Assembly (NCBI RefSeq): GCF_004310425.1
Contig: NZ_SIUB01000011.1
Span: 1 to 64,000 of the forward strand
Length of the DNA: 64,000 bases
Direction of reading: 5' to 3'
Source of the DNA: Hansschlegelia quercus
Lineage (GTDB): Bacteria; Pseudomonadota; Alphaproteobacteria; Rhizobiales; Methylopilaceae
The stretch's first letter is position 1, and the number at the start of each line of letters is the position of its first letter. Position numbers and translations under genes: made by a program. Of this stretch, positions 1 to 7,872 are shown piece by piece. The notes beneath the pieces were generated by a model. It searched no databases, had not been told where the DNA came from, and worked only from the letters and a program-made list of their open reading frames with translations.

Positions 1-2
1 CA

Positions 3-104
3 GCCATCGACGAATGCGGGGCGTCGAGCAACATGACGGTCGATGACAAAGCAACGCGCAAGCGGCTGACCGCACGCCGCTGGAGCGGCCCGGCTGGCGG
101 CTGA
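3..104 (+). CDS. possible 3' end of a truncated gene
   Basis: Only frame 3 stays open from the window edge to a TGA at 102-104, encoding about 33 residues rich in Arg, Thr and Ala. The other two forward frames stop early. No domain can be recognised from so short a tail. It could be a real C-terminus or chance open sequence in GC-rich DNA. Confidence 0.2.
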   Translation, partial: AIDECGASSNMTVDDKATRKRLTARRWSGPAGG

Positions 105-411
105 GGACGACCTGTCGGCCGTTCGGATCGTCCTGCCGCAAAACCACCGAGCCCGTGCCGCTGGTGGGAACGCGGCGGGGCGTTTGTCGGCTGACCCTAT
201 CAGTCAAATGACGTCTAACGGACGGAGGTCGTAACGAAGCGCTGCTTAAATCTCTGCATTCAAGCAAGGATGTTGCCTTGAACAGTGCAGCGCCGCCTCC
301 TAAGATGCTCTAGCGCGGACCTTATAGGCCGCCAATAAAAACAGACTGAAAACACGCGCTTTAAATGATCCAGTTGCTCCTGCGTTATTGATTTTTGATC
401 CGAGGCGGAAA
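105..411. other. intergenic region without a recognised gene
   Basis: About 300 bases of somewhat lower GC content than the genes around it. No reading frame of useful length, no tRNA-like fold and no convincing terminator were seen. It should contain the promoter of the methyltransferase at 412, but I cannot place -35/-10 boxes with confidence. Confidence 0.4.
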
Positions 412-1212
412 ATGAAAGATGAATTCTCGGAGCTGTACCTCCGTGGTGGTTGGAAGCGCGGAGGAGGGGAAACGGCTTCAGGTGCCGGATCGACGCTTGC
501 TTATACGCAGCAGATCCGCGCAGAATTGCCGAAGTTATTCGAGAAGCTCGGAATAAAGACTATTCTAGACGCTCCCTGCGGAGACTTCAATTGGTTCGCG
601 CATGTGAAGCTCGATGGAGTCAACTATATTGGCATGGACATCGTCAGCGAGATGGTCGCTGAGAACCAGCGTCGGTATGGATCGTCGGAAAAGCGCTTTG
701 TTCAGGGCGATGCTTCCTCTACGCCGCTGCCCAAAGTGGATCTCATGTTTTGCCGCGATCTGATGCGGCACATTAAGTTCGAGGCGTCGCTCAACGTTCT
801 GAGGAATTTTCTGCGATCCGGCATTCCGTATTTGCTTGCTACCTCCTACGTTGTGCGGCGCAACCGCGAGATCGAGGGTAACTTCGGCTCACGGCCTATC
901 AACTTGAGGCTCGACCCCTTCTACCTGCCAGAGCCTCAGGAACGTATTTACGACTCCATCGAGGGCTTCAAAGAGCGATACCTCTGCCTCTGGACACGAG
1001 TTGATGTGGAGCGAGCTTTGCAGACAGGTGCCGTCGCGGTCGATGAACGCGCGGCTTCAGGCGAGCGGACTCTGGATGATCTGAAAATTGAGATCGAGGC
1101 TCTGCGGTCCAAGCGAGTTGCCGACCTTAATGGCAACCGTGACGAGACATCCGTTATCCTTGATACCGTAAGTGCTTTAGTGAAGGCGATCGAGGGCGAA
1201 CTAAAGGCCTGA
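412..1212 (+). CDS. class I SAM-dependent methyltransferase
   Basis: A protein of about 266 residues with a class I methyltransferase fold. The glycine-rich SAM-binding motif LDAPCGDFNW lies near residues 52-61. A conserved acidic strand end follows (GMDIVSEMV), then a motif IV-like segment DLMFCRDLMRHI. The N-terminal GAGSTLAYT segment occurs in a methyltransferase family common in surface-polysaccharide or secondary-metabolite loci. I chose ATG 412; a TTG at 388 would add eight residues. The substrate is unknown. The gene stands alone, and the C-terminal 50 residues look helical and variable. It is less GC-rich than most of the window, which may mean it was acquired. Confidence 0.75.
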   Translation: MKDEFSELYLRGGWKRGGGETASGAGSTLAYTQQIRAELPKLFEKLGIKTILDAPCGDFNWFAHVKLDGVNYIGMDIVSEMVAENQRRYGSSEKRFVQGDASSTPLPKVDLMFCRDLMRHIKFEASLNVLRNFLRSGIPYLLATSYVVRRNREIEGNFGSRPINLRLDPFYLPEPQERIYDSIEGFKERYLCLWTRVDVERALQTGAVAVDERAASGERTLDDLKIEIEALRSKRVADLNGNRDETSVILDTVSALVKAIEGELKA

Positions 1213-1474
1213 GGAAATAGATAAAATCTCATTAGATGCCGGCGGCCAAACGAGCCGCTGGTCGCTATTTGACCGCGATGGAGCGGTAAAGCTGCGGGTC
1301 TCCGCCTTCTAGGGCGATAATCCTTTGCCTTCTTAATGCGAACCGCTCGAACATGACAAAACATTAACTGGCGGCCGCCCGCCGCGTAGGCCATCTTGTT
1401 CACCGAAGGACGCATGAGGCGTTCAGACGTGAGCGCGGCGCTTCTACCGCGCATGAACAGTGATGGAGGCCAAC

Positions 1475-1555
1475 ATGGCTATCTGGACCGCTCCGATCGT
1501 GAACGAGACCCCCGTCGGCCTCGAGGTCACCTCGTACAGCCCGGCCGAGCTCTGA
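1475..1555 (+). CDS. pqqA: PqqA, coenzyme PQQ precursor peptide (orphan copy)
   Basis: A 26-residue peptide with the hallmark Glu-x3-Tyr core (E17-V-T-S-Y21) in the context GLEVTSY. In PQQ biosynthesis these two side chains are crosslinked by the radical-SAM enzyme PqqE with the chaperone PqqD, then processed to pyrroloquinoline quinone. The N-terminus (MAIWTAPIV) also fits alphaproteobacterial PqqA. A strong GGAGG ribosome binding site lies at 1465-1469, five bases before the ATG. A good intrinsic terminator follows 32 bases after the stop, so the gene is probably monocistronic. No pqqB, C, D or E gene is near; they must be elsewhere. Confidence 0.9.
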   Translation: MAIWTAPIVNETPVGLEVTSYSPAEL

Positions 1556-1587
1556 GCGTCAGCTCAGTCCTCTAAGCGCTAAGAATT

Positions 1588-1621
1588 AAAAACCCCGTTG
1601 GATCCGTCCGGCGGGGTTTTT
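1588..1621 (+). terminator. intrinsic terminator after pqqA
   Basis: An A-rich and C4 arm at 1588-1597 pairs with CGGGGTTTTT at 1612-1621. This gives a ten-base-pair stem, a loop of about 14 bases, and a T-run on the plus strand. The A-tract on the left arm would also act as a T-run for minus-strand transcripts, but the facing gene ends only at 1640. It is best read as bidirectional, mainly serving pqqA. Confidence 0.85.
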
Positions 1622-1639
1622 ATATTTGCAGCGGGGCGC

Positions 1640-2818
1640 TCAACGCGCGGCGGAATAGCGGGCGAGGCCGGCTTCTAGGTCGGCGATAAGATCCTCGACG
1701 TCCTCAAGCCCGATATGGACGCGCAGCATCTGGCCCTCCGGCGCCCAGTGGGTCGCGGTGCGGACCGGGCGGGCGTCAAAGGGGATGGCGAGGCTCTCGA
1801 AGCCGCCCCAGGAATACCCCATTCCGAACAGCTCCAGCCCGTCGAGAAACGCCGCCAGCGCGTCTTCTCCCGCAGGCTGAAGCTCGACTGCGAACAGTCC
1901 GGAGGCGCCGGAGAAATCGCGTTTCCAAAGCGCATGGTTCGGATCGCTCTCGAGACCCGGGTGGAGGACGCGCAAAACCTCCGGCCGGCCTTCCAGCCAG
2001 CGGGCGACGATCAGTCCGGAGGCCTGGTGCTGCGCCAGTCGTACGCCGAGCGTGCGCATTCCCCTCAGGGCCGCGAACATGTCGTCCGGCCCGACGCAGA
2101 GGCCGAGCGCGCCATGCGTATCCTTAAGCCTGGCCGCGTAAGCGGTATTTGCCGAGACATACCCGACCATCAGATCGGCATGGCCGCCGAGATATTTGGT
2201 GCCGGCCGAGATCGAGAGGTCGACGCCGTGACGGTGCGCGTCGAAGAACAGAGGGGTGGCCCAGGTGTTGTCCATCAGCACCGCCGCGCCCCCTGCATGC
2301 GCGGCCTTCGCGATCGCCGGGGTATCCTGCACCTCGAAGGTGAGCGAGCCGGGGCTCTCCAGATAGACGGCCTTGGTGTTCGGCCTGATGTGCTGCGCAA
2401 TGCCGGCGCCGAGCGCCGGGTCGTAATAGGTCGTCTCGACGCCGAGCCCCTTCAGCATGCCATCGCAGAATTTGCGAGTGGGCTCATAGACGCTGTCGAC
2501 CATCAGGAGGTGATCGCCGGCGGTGACGACGCTGAGGATCGCAAGTGAGCAGGCGGACGCGCCGGAGGGGGTGAGAGCGATGGCGGCGCCGCCTTCGAAG
2601 CTGGCGAGCGCCGAGCAGAGAGCGTCGGAGGTCGGCGTTCCCCGCCGCCCATAGGTGTAGCGACCGCTCAGCGCTCGGAAGTCCGCGAGCGTCGGCCACA
2701 GCACGGTGGAGCCTCGCACGATCGGCGGGTTCACGAAGCCGAACTGCATGTCCTGGTCGCGGCCGCCCAAGACGAGCTCCGTCAGCCGTCCGAATTTGCG
2801 CTCGCTCTTGCGCGCCAT
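1640..2818 (-). CDS. metC: cystathionine beta-lyase / Cys-Met metabolism PLP enzyme
   Basis: A 392-residue fold-type I PLP enzyme of the cystathionine gamma-synthase/beta-lyase family. Visible features are the substrate-loop segment RYTYGRRGTPT, the PLP-phosphate region LTPSGASAC, the cofactor aspartate in MDNTWATPLFF, and the Schiff-base lysine in SAGTKYLGGH. The C-terminal GMGYSWGGFESL motif is typical of MetC, which cleaves cystathionine to homocysteine, pyruvate and ammonia. I start at ATG 2818 because a GAGGAG ribosome site lies about nine bases upstream and the 35-residue upstream extension looks non-coding. It is transcribed alone, converging on pqqA. A cysteine desulfhydrase-like role cannot be excluded. 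Confidence 0.88.
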   Translation of the reverse strand: MARKSERKFGRLTELVLGGRDQDMQFGFVNPPIVRGSTVLWPTLADFRALSGRYTYGRRGTPTSDALCSALASFEGGAAIALTPSGASACSLAILSVVTAGDHLLMVDSVYEPTRKFCDGMLKGLGVETTYYDPALGAGIAQHIRPNTKAVYLESPGSLTFEVQDTPAIAKAAHAGGAAVLMDNTWATPLFFDAHRHGVDLSISAGTKYLGGHADLMVGYVSANTAYAARLKDTHGALGLCVGPDDMFAALRGMRTLGVRLAQHQASGLIVARWLEGRPEVLRVLHPGLESDPNHALWKRDFSGASGLFAVELQPAGEDALAAFLDGLELFGMGYSWGGFESLAIPFDARPVRTATHWAPEGQMLRVHIGLEDVEDLIADLEAGLARYSAAR

Positions 2819-2943
2819 GAGCTTCAGTCTCCTCGTCAGCGCCCAGAGCTTTGAAAGAGCGGGCAAAGGCGCGTCAAGCGGTTCTGGAACTTCGGCGCTG
2901 CGTCGCGCGCTTGGCTTGAGCATTCAGCGCGAAGGAGAAAGCC

Positions 2944-3195
2944 ATGCCCGGGTTCGACAAGCCGAAGAACACCTTGCCCGGAGCAGGCGAATCCGAGGCC
3001 GACGCCGCGCATGAGGTCCAGTTTGAGAAGAGCTCCGGCGCGGGTCCCGAGGGCGGCTCGTCTAAAGGCGATGCGCCGGACGCCGCGGAGGCGGGCGGGA
3101 CCAAGCGCAAGAGCGGTGAGGAGAAGGAGAAGGCGCCGCCCGGCGCGACGTCGCCAGCCGATCTGACGACCGAGAACGATGACGGGGCGTCGTGA
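2944..3195 (+). CDS. small hydrophilic protein of unknown function
   Basis: An 83-residue protein very rich in Gly, Glu, Lys, Ala, Ser and Asp, with no hydrophobic segment and no predicted fold. It is probably intrinsically disordered. An AAGGAG ribosome binding site lies about seven bases before the ATG, which supports translation. It sits between metC and thiE, which are both on the other strand, so it has its own promoter. I recognise no family. Similar low-complexity small proteins are common in Hyphomicrobiales, and some are stress-related, but that would be a guess here. Confidence 0.5.
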   Translation: MPGFDKPKNTLPGAGESEADAAHEVQFEKSSGAGPEGGSSKGDAPDAAEAGGTKRKSGEEKEKAPPGATSPADLTTENDDGAS

Positions 3196-3216
3196 TCGCG
3201 TCCTGCGCGGATCGTC

Positions 3217-3834
3217 TTATTGGTCGGGCCGCGGCCGGGTCGCCGAGATCCATTCTTTCGCGCGCGCCTCCGGATTGGGGGCGCCCAGCACGTCGTTGAC
3301 GACAGCGGTTACGTCCGCGCCCGCGTCGAGGCAGGCGCGAGCGCGTTCGGGATTGAGCCCGCCGATCGCTATCAGCGGGCGGTCGCCGATCGAGCCCTTC
3401 CATTCGCCGATTCGCCCAAGGCCCTGGGGCGCGAACGGCATCTGCTTGAGGATGGTCGGCCAGATCGGCCCCAACGCGATGGCGTCCGGATTGATCGTGA
3501 GCGCGCGGTCGAGCTCGTCATAGCTGTGCGTACTGACATGGATGGCGAGGCCCGCAGCGCGGATCGCCTTCACGTCGGCGACGTCGAGATCCTCCTGGCC
3601 GAGATGAACGGCCGGCGCGCCTTCGTCGATCGCGATCTCCCAGTAATCGTTCAGCACGAGCGTCGCGTTTTCAGCCGCGCAGATCGCAAGCGCGGCGCGC
3701 GCCTGCTCGCGAACGTCTGCCGCGGACTGGTCCTTGATGCGGAGCTGGATGAGCTTCGCGCCAACGCCGACCAGACGGCGCACCCATTCCGCGCTGTCGA
3801 CGACGGGATAGAACGGATCAAGGGGGCGGATCAT
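3217..3834 (-). CDS. thiE: thiamine phosphate synthase ThiE
   Basis: A 205-residue TIM-barrel enzyme that couples the hydroxymethylpyrimidine pyrophosphate and thiazole phosphate moieties to thiamine phosphate. Family motifs visible are QLRIKD near residue 30, [18 protein letters not shown], and the phosphate-binding GPIWPT and IAIGGLNPE segments. It is the last gene of the thiO-thiS-thiG-thiE operon, and its ATG overlaps the thiG stop by four bases, suggesting translational coupling. It is slightly shorter than the common ThiE of about 210-220 residues, and the QLR(I/L)K core is intact. Confidence 0.92.
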   Translation of the reverse strand: MIRPLDPFYPVVDSAEWVRRLVGVGAKLIQLRIKDQSAADVREQARAALAICAAENATLVLNDYWEIAIDEGAPAVHLGQEDLDVADVKAIRAAGLAIHVSTHSYDELDRALTINPDAIALGPIWPTILKQMPFAPQGLGRIGEWKGSIGDRPLIAIGGLNPERARACLDAGADVTAVVNDVLGAPNPEARAKEWISATRPRPDQ

Positions 3835-4625
3835 GCGAGGCTCGCACGGCCAAAAACGGGCGTAGAGGGCGCCGCCATGTCGCGCGGCTCGATGGGGCCT
3901 GCGAGATATCCTGCGCGACCCGCCTCGATCGCCTGCGCGAAGGCTTTCGCCATCGCCACCGGGTCGCCGGCTTTCGAGACGGCGGTGTTCAGCAGCACGG
4001 CGTCATAGCCGAGCTCCATCGCGGCGGCGGCGTGGCTGGGCTTCCCAACGCCGGCGTCCACAACCAAAGGTACGTCGGGGAAATGCGCGCGCATCGACCG
4101 CAGCGCGTAAGTGTCATTGAGGCCAAGTCCCGTCCCGATCGGCGCGCCCCAGGGCATCAGCACCTTGCAGCCGGCGCCGAGAAGCCGTTCCGCCACGCCA
4201 AGGTCTGCGGTGGTGTAGGGAAAAACCTCGAAGCCGTCCGCGCTTAAGGTTCGCGCCGCCTCTACGAGGCCGAAGACCTCGGGATGCAGCGTGTCGGCGT
4301 CGCCGATCACCTCGAGCTTGATCCACGGCGTGCCGAACACTTCACGCGCCATCTGCGCGGTGGTCACCGCCTCTTTCACGGAGTGGCAGCCGGCGGTGTT
4401 CGGCAGCACGCGGACCCCCAAATCGCGGATCAGGCCCCAGAAATCCTGGCCCTCGCGGAGATGACCGGACTCGCGGCGGAGCGAGGCCGTTACGATGGCG
4501 CAGCCGGACGCCCGCACGGCGTCGGCGAGGACCGCGGGGGAGGGGTACTGCGCGGTGCCGAGCATCAGGCGCGACGCCACGCGCACGCCGTAGAATTCGA
4601 CCTCTTCGCTAACGCCAAGTGTCAT
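3831..4625 (-). CDS. thiG: thiazole synthase ThiG
   Basis: A 264-residue TIM-barrel enzyme that assembles thiazole phosphate from deoxyxylulose phosphate, dehydroglycine and the ThiS thiocarboxylate. Diagnostic segments are [19 protein letters not shown] at the start, [32 protein letters not shown] and [18 protein letters not shown]. The start is ATG 4625, seven bases after a GGAGG site; a TTG two codons upstream is less likely. Its dehydroglycine is presumably supplied by the glycine oxidase ThiO encoded first in this operon, the aerobic route that avoids ThiH. Confidence 0.95.
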   Translation of the reverse strand: MTLGVSEEVEFYGVRVASRLMLGTAQYPSPAVLADAVRASGCAIVTASLRRESGHLREGQDFWGLIRDLGVRVLPNTAGCHSVKEAVTTAQMAREVFGTPWIKLEVIGDADTLHPEVFGLVEAARTLSADGFEVFPYTTADLGVAERLLGAGCKVLMPWGAPIGTGLGLNDTYALRSMRAHFPDVPLVVDAGVGKPSHAAAAMELGYDAVLLNTAVSKAGDPVAMAKAFAQAIEAGRAGYLAGPIEPRDMAAPSTPVFGRASLA

Positions 4626-4627
4626 TG

Positions 4628-4825
4628 TCAACCTCCCTGCCGCGGCGAGACGATCTCGATGCGGTCGCCGTCGGCGAGGACGCGGGATGCGCGCGCGGCC
4701 GCAGGCACGAAGGCGCCGTTCACCGCCGTCGCGACCTTTGCGTCCCCATAATCGAGCGCCGCCAGCGCCGCGGCGAGATCGCCGGCGTCCACCTCAAGAG
4801 GCGAGCCGTTCACGACCAGCTTCAT
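4628..4825 (-). CDS. thiS: sulfur carrier protein ThiS
   Basis: A 65-residue ubiquitin-like protein beginning MKLVVNG and ending with the di-glycine tail (SPRQGG) that is adenylated by ThiF and thiocarboxylated. The N-terminus lies inside the end of thiO, overlapping it by 32 bases, and the stop is two bases before the thiG start. A longer frame upstream is only thiO antiframe sequence. No thiF is in the operon, so the adenylylating enzyme (ThiF or MoeB-like) must be encoded elsewhere. Confidence 0.93.
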   Translation of the reverse strand: MKLVVNGSPLEVDAGDLAAALAALDYGDAKVATAVNGAFVPAAARASRVLADGDRIEIVSPRQGG

Positions 4826-5795
4826 CGTCAGTCTCCGAAAGTCCGAAAGCTTCCTCGGCCGCCGCGCGGGCAAGCGAAGGGGAGAGAAGAAATCCGTGGC
4901 GGTAGAGCCCGTTCAGCCGCAGCACGCGGCCGTTCCGGGTCACGCGCGGAAGGTTGTCGGGCAGCGAGGGACGCACATCCGCTCGGGTCTCGACGATCTC
5001 CGCTTCGCCGAATGCGGGATGCAGCGCATAGGCGCCGTTGAGAAGCTCGACGGCGGAGCGGGCGGTGACGCCGCGGGCCGAGGAGCTCTCGACCATCGTC
5101 GCGCCCACCATGAACAGGCCGTCGGCCCGGGGGACGACATAAAGCGGGATGCGGGGATGCAGCAGGCGTACGGGCCGCGACAGCGACACCTCCGTCGTCC
5201 GCAGGACGAGCATTTCGCCGCGAACGCCGCGCAAGCTCGGCACCGCGTCGCGAGCGGAGAAGCCGCGGCAATCCAGCACGACATCGCCGTCGGCTTCTTC
5301 GGGCTCGATCTCGATGCCGAAGCGGATGCGAACGCCCAGTCTGTCGAGCGTCTCGCCCAAGGCGCGCAGCGTGGCGCGCGGGTCGAGATGGGCCTCTTCG
5401 GGAAAGAACAGACCCTCTTCGAAGCGGCCTTCGAGGTCGGGCTCGAGCGTGGCGATCCCGGCGCCGTCGATCCGCTCGAAGCGCTCGGTGCGGCGGGCGA
5501 AACGGCCAAGCTCCGAAAGGTCGCGACGTTGGGCCACGACAAGCGTGCCGTTGCGCACGACGCCGCCGACATGGGCGGGCCACCAGTCGAGCGCCATCGC
5601 GCCTTTCTCGACGACCTCGGGCTCGGCGCTTTCCCGCTCGCACCAGGGCGCGAGCATGCCGCCGGCGGCCCAGGAGCAAGCGCGATCGCCGATCGCCGAA
5701 GCGCGTTCGACGATCTCGACCTCGGCGCCGCGCTCGGCGAATTCCACTGCTGCGACGAGCCCGGCGACGCCGGCCCCGACGATGGTGACGCGCAT
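4794..5795 (-). CDS. thiO: glycine oxidase ThiO (FAD-dependent)
   Basis: A 333-residue FAD-dependent oxidoreductase of the DAO family. It starts with the dinucleotide-binding motif VTIVGAGVAGLVAA, followed by the second Rossmann acidic residue in EIVERAS. A central substrate-domain segment (LHPRIPLYVVPRADG) and a C-terminal FAD-contact segment (LNGLYRHGFLLSPSLAR) complete the family pattern. ThiO oxidises glycine to dehydroglycine for thiazole synthesis. I start at ATG 5795; the eight residues before it in the open frame lack support. It is the first gene after the TPP riboswitch. Confidence 0.92.
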   Translation of the reverse strand: MRVTIVGAGVAGLVAAVEFAERGAEVEIVERASAIGDRACSWAAGGMLAPWCERESAEPEVVEKGAMALDWWPAHVGGVVRNGTLVVAQRRDLSELGRFARRTERFERIDGAGIATLEPDLEGRFEEGLFFPEEAHLDPRATLRALGETLDRLGVRIRFGIEIEPEEADGDVVLDCRGFSARDAVPSLRGVRGEMLVLRTTEVSLSRPVRLLHPRIPLYVVPRADGLFMVGATMVESSSARGVTARSAVELLNGAYALHPAFGEAEIVETRADVRPSLPDNLPRVTRNGRVLRLNGLYRHGFLLSPSLARAAAEEAFGLSETDDEAGRERLAS

Positions 5796-5864
5796 GTCCA
5801 ATCTCCCTCGGGCCAAAGGCGCCGCGAGCGACCCGGACGAACGCGCGGTCTCAGAAACAGGAGA

Positions 5865-5885
5865 GCGGCGGCCTGACGCCGCCGC
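5865..5885 (-). promoter_or_regulatory. hairpin in the thi leader, candidate expression platform
   Basis: On the minus strand, GCGGCGGC and GCCGCCGC form a perfect eight-base-pair stem with a five-base loop, directly downstream of the TPP aptamer. No long T-run follows, so it may be a factor-dependent or sequestering element rather than a classic terminator. It is a possible part of the expression platform that couples thiamine pyrophosphate binding to thiO expression. Confidence 0.45.
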
Positions 5886-5891
5886 AAAAGC

Positions 5892-5975
5892 CCCGTTCCT
5901 TCGCCGGCACGACCCGGATCAGGTTCAAAGGGTTCGGCGAAGCCGCCGTCTCAGCCCTTTCGGGCGCCCCTCGGA
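5892..5975 (-). promoter_or_regulatory. TPP riboswitch (THI element)
   Basis: The minus strand carries the conserved THI-box order: a GGGGCGCCC 5' arm, the CTGAGA element, the core ACCCTTTGAACCTGATC, then the GGGT...GCCGGCGAAGG segment that closes the pyrophosphate-sensing arm. It lies about 100 bases upstream of thiO. Thiamine pyrophosphate binding is expected to repress the whole thiOSGE operon. The match to the consensus is very close and the placement is standard. Confidence 0.95.
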
Positions 5976-6029
5976 CTGAACGGGACAGTGGTGACGAGGC
6001 CGGGCGCTGTCAATGAGAGCCAAGCCTGC

Positions 6030-6524
6030 TCAGGACTTCCAGCGGCAGATTTCGGCGATCTTCGCCCGCACCGCGCCGAAACCAGTGGTCGGAAAGATCG
6101 TCTCTCGCGTCTCGCCGGTGGCGTCGCTGACCGCGATGCGCATCTTCCCGTCATCGGGTATGGCGCGCATGAAGTCCTCGACTCCCTCGGGCAGGAACAC
6201 GGCCTTGCCGTTCGATGAGACGTCCCAGGCGCCGGACCGCTCAAGCGCGCCATCCATCTGAGAGACGACCGTCAGCCTCCGACCGGACAGACCCCATCCG
6301 CCGTTCGAGCCGACCATGAGCTCCGCGCGCCCGGTGATGCAGCGGGCGATGAGGTAGCTCGGATCGTTGTAGCCCGCGCCTTGCGCGGGCGAGAGCGCGG
6401 TGACAAGGCCGCCGCCGTCCTTCGATGGCGGCTCGATCGACATCGTCCAGACGCCGTGCCGTTCACTGTCGGCCACGGCGGGGCCGACGATCATCACGAG
6501 TGCGAGAACAAGCGTGCGTCTCAT
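6030..6524 (-). CDS. secreted VasI/TagO-like protein of unknown function
   Basis: A 164-residue protein with a clear signal peptide (RRTLVLALVMIVGPAVA, cleavage before Asp). The mature part has the pattern of the VasI/TagO type: GVW...S.EPPSKDG near the start, LIARCITGRAELMV with a cysteine in the middle, then a dyad of strands, and a C-terminal AEICRW with the second cysteine. The two cysteines may form a disulfide. TagO proteins are linked to type VI secretion, but no T6SS gene is nearby, so only the fold is suggested. The start is ATG 6524; the longer frame precedes the signal peptide. Confidence 0.65.
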   Translation of the reverse strand: MRRTLVLALVMIVGPAVADSERHGVWTMSIEPPSKDGGGLVTALSPAQGAGYNDPSYLIARCITGRAELMVGSNGGWGLSGRRLTVVSQMDGALERSGAWDVSSNGKAVFLPEGVEDFMRAIPDDGKMRIAVSDATGETRETIFPTTGFGAVRAKIAEICRWKS

Positions 6525-6720
6525 CGGAGGTCTCCGTGATCTAAACTCAAGCGGCATACGCGCTTCTCGAAAAGCGGATGTCGGCTGCGGCTCGAAATTG
6601 GAAAAGATCTAAGCTTGCAAGGACTTGTTGCCGACAGGGCGTCGACTGTCTTAGACCTCGAGCGCCACGGCGCTTCATTCCGCCGGGACTTGAAGCGCAA
6701 CCTGGATGAGGATCTCGGCC

Positions 6721-7788
6721 ATGGCGCAAATGCTGGTCTCCGAAGCGGACTTCACGTTGCCCGATCCGGCGCTGGTCGCGTCTCGGCTCATCGAGCACAT
6801 GGCCGAGCACGATGTCGTCTGCGAGACGTCGGGCGCGTCTACGACGGCGCATCTCGGCATCGGCTCGGGGGTGCTGGAGGCGACCCAGTCCTGCCTCAAG
6901 GTCCGCGTCGAGGCGCCCGATCTCGGCGCGCTCGAGCTGCTGCGCGAATTCGTGGTGTCCCACGTCGCGGAATTCGCCGATGGCGTGAAACCCGCCTTCG
7001 CCTGGCGCGGGAACGTCTCCAAAGGGGCGCGGCTCGCGAATTTCCGGGAGGTCCGGCTGAAATCGGCCGTCGACCTTACGCCGCGCATGCGCCGTCTCAC
7101 CTTCACGGGCGATGTCGCGCGCTTCGCCGGCGACGAAGAGATCCACGTCCGCCTGTATTTCCCGCCTGAGGGCGTGTCTGAGCCCGAATGGCCGCGTCCG
7201 GGCGCCGATGGCGGCATCGTCTGGCCGTCGGACGAGAAGCGGCCGGAAGTCCGCTACTACACGGTCCGCCGGGCGGACGTCGAAGCGGGCGAGATCGAGA
7301 TCGACGTCCTGCTGCACGACGATGCCGGGCCGGGCTCAGCTTTCGCCTCGGCTGCCCGGCCGGGCGCGATCTGTGGAATGGCGGGTCCCGTCGGCCGCAT
7401 CGCTCCGGTTTCGGACTGGACGCTGCTCGCGGGCGACGAGACCGCGCTGCCCGCCATCGCCCGCATGCTGGAGCTGATGCCGGATGAGGCGAGGGGGCTC
7501 GCCTTGATCGAAGTCGACGGCCCCGCGGACGAACTGCCGATCCGCACGCCGGAAGGCGTGGCGCTCCGTTGGATTCACCGAACCACGGAGCCGTCGGAAC
7601 GGCCGCTCGTCGACGCGATCCGAACAGCCGAGATCCCTTCAAACTCCAGCGACGCTTATATCTGGGTCGCATGCGAGCACGGGGACGCGAAGGCTATCCG
7701 CAGCCACCTTCGGACCGACCGCGGATTGCAGCGCGACCGCCATCAGGTGGTCGGCTACTGGGAGCGATCCACAGAAGCCCACGCCTGA
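6721..7788 (+). CDS. DUF2218-siderophore-interacting protein (SIP) fusion
   Basis: A protein of about 355 residues in two parts. The first 95 residues match the small DUF2218 domain (SRLIEHMAEH, then HLGIGSGVL). The remainder is a siderophore-interacting FAD/NAD(P)H ferric reductase: a VRLKSAVDLTPRMRRLTFTG strand start, the FAD-binding YYTVRRAD motif (RxYT-like), and the C-terminal YIWVACEHGDAKAIRSHL segment. Such proteins reduce ferric siderophores in the cytoplasm. ATG 6721 has a GAGGA site nine bases upstream; ATG 6706 is the alternative. No siderophore transporter is adjacent, so the gene stands alone. Confidence 0.85.
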   Translation: MAQMLVSEADFTLPDPALVASRLIEHMAEHDVVCETSGASTTAHLGIGSGVLEATQSCLKVRVEAPDLGALELLREFVVSHVAEFADGVKPAFAWRGNVSKGARLANFREVRLKSAVDLTPRMRRLTFTGDVARFAGDEEIHVRLYFPPEGVSEPEWPRPGADGGIVWPSDEKRPEVRYYTVRRADVEAGEIEIDVLLHDDAGPGSAFASAARPGAICGMAGPVGRIAPVSDWTLLAGDETALPAIARMLELMPDEARGLALIEVDGPADELPIRTPEGVALRWIHRTTEPSERPLVDAIRTAEIPSNSSDAYIWVACEHGDAKAIRSHLRTDRGLQRDRHQVVGYWERSTEAHA

Positions 7789-7840
7789 TCCTCGGGTTGA
7801 GGCTGGACTTCCGCTGTCTTCCGCGCCAACTCGCTGCACG

Positions 7841-7858
7841 TGACGATTTTGTGACGTG
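7841..7858 (+). promoter_or_regulatory. Pho-box-like direct repeat before DUF47-pit
   Basis: Two seven-base repeats, GTGACGA and GTGACGT, are separated by four T bases, giving the 11-base period of a PhoB site. On the opposite strand they read CGTCAC-type, close to the CTGTCAC repeat of PhoB boxes. The element ends 14 bases before the DUF47 start codon and overlaps the expected initiation region, which would suit repression of low-affinity phosphate uptake during phosphate starvation, as known for the orfA-pit operon of Sinorhizobium. Confidence 0.4.
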
Positions 7859-7872
7859 GAGCGCGCGCCCGG

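Noticed and set aside
1715-2548. A 277-codon plus-strand open frame opposite metC
   Set aside because: Antisense to a well-supported PLP enzyme with its lysine motif; no domain in the mirror frame.
2819-2943. SAM riboswitch before metC
   Set aside because: The leader lacks a recognisable SAM-II or other SAM aptamer core, and the ribosome site is ordinary.
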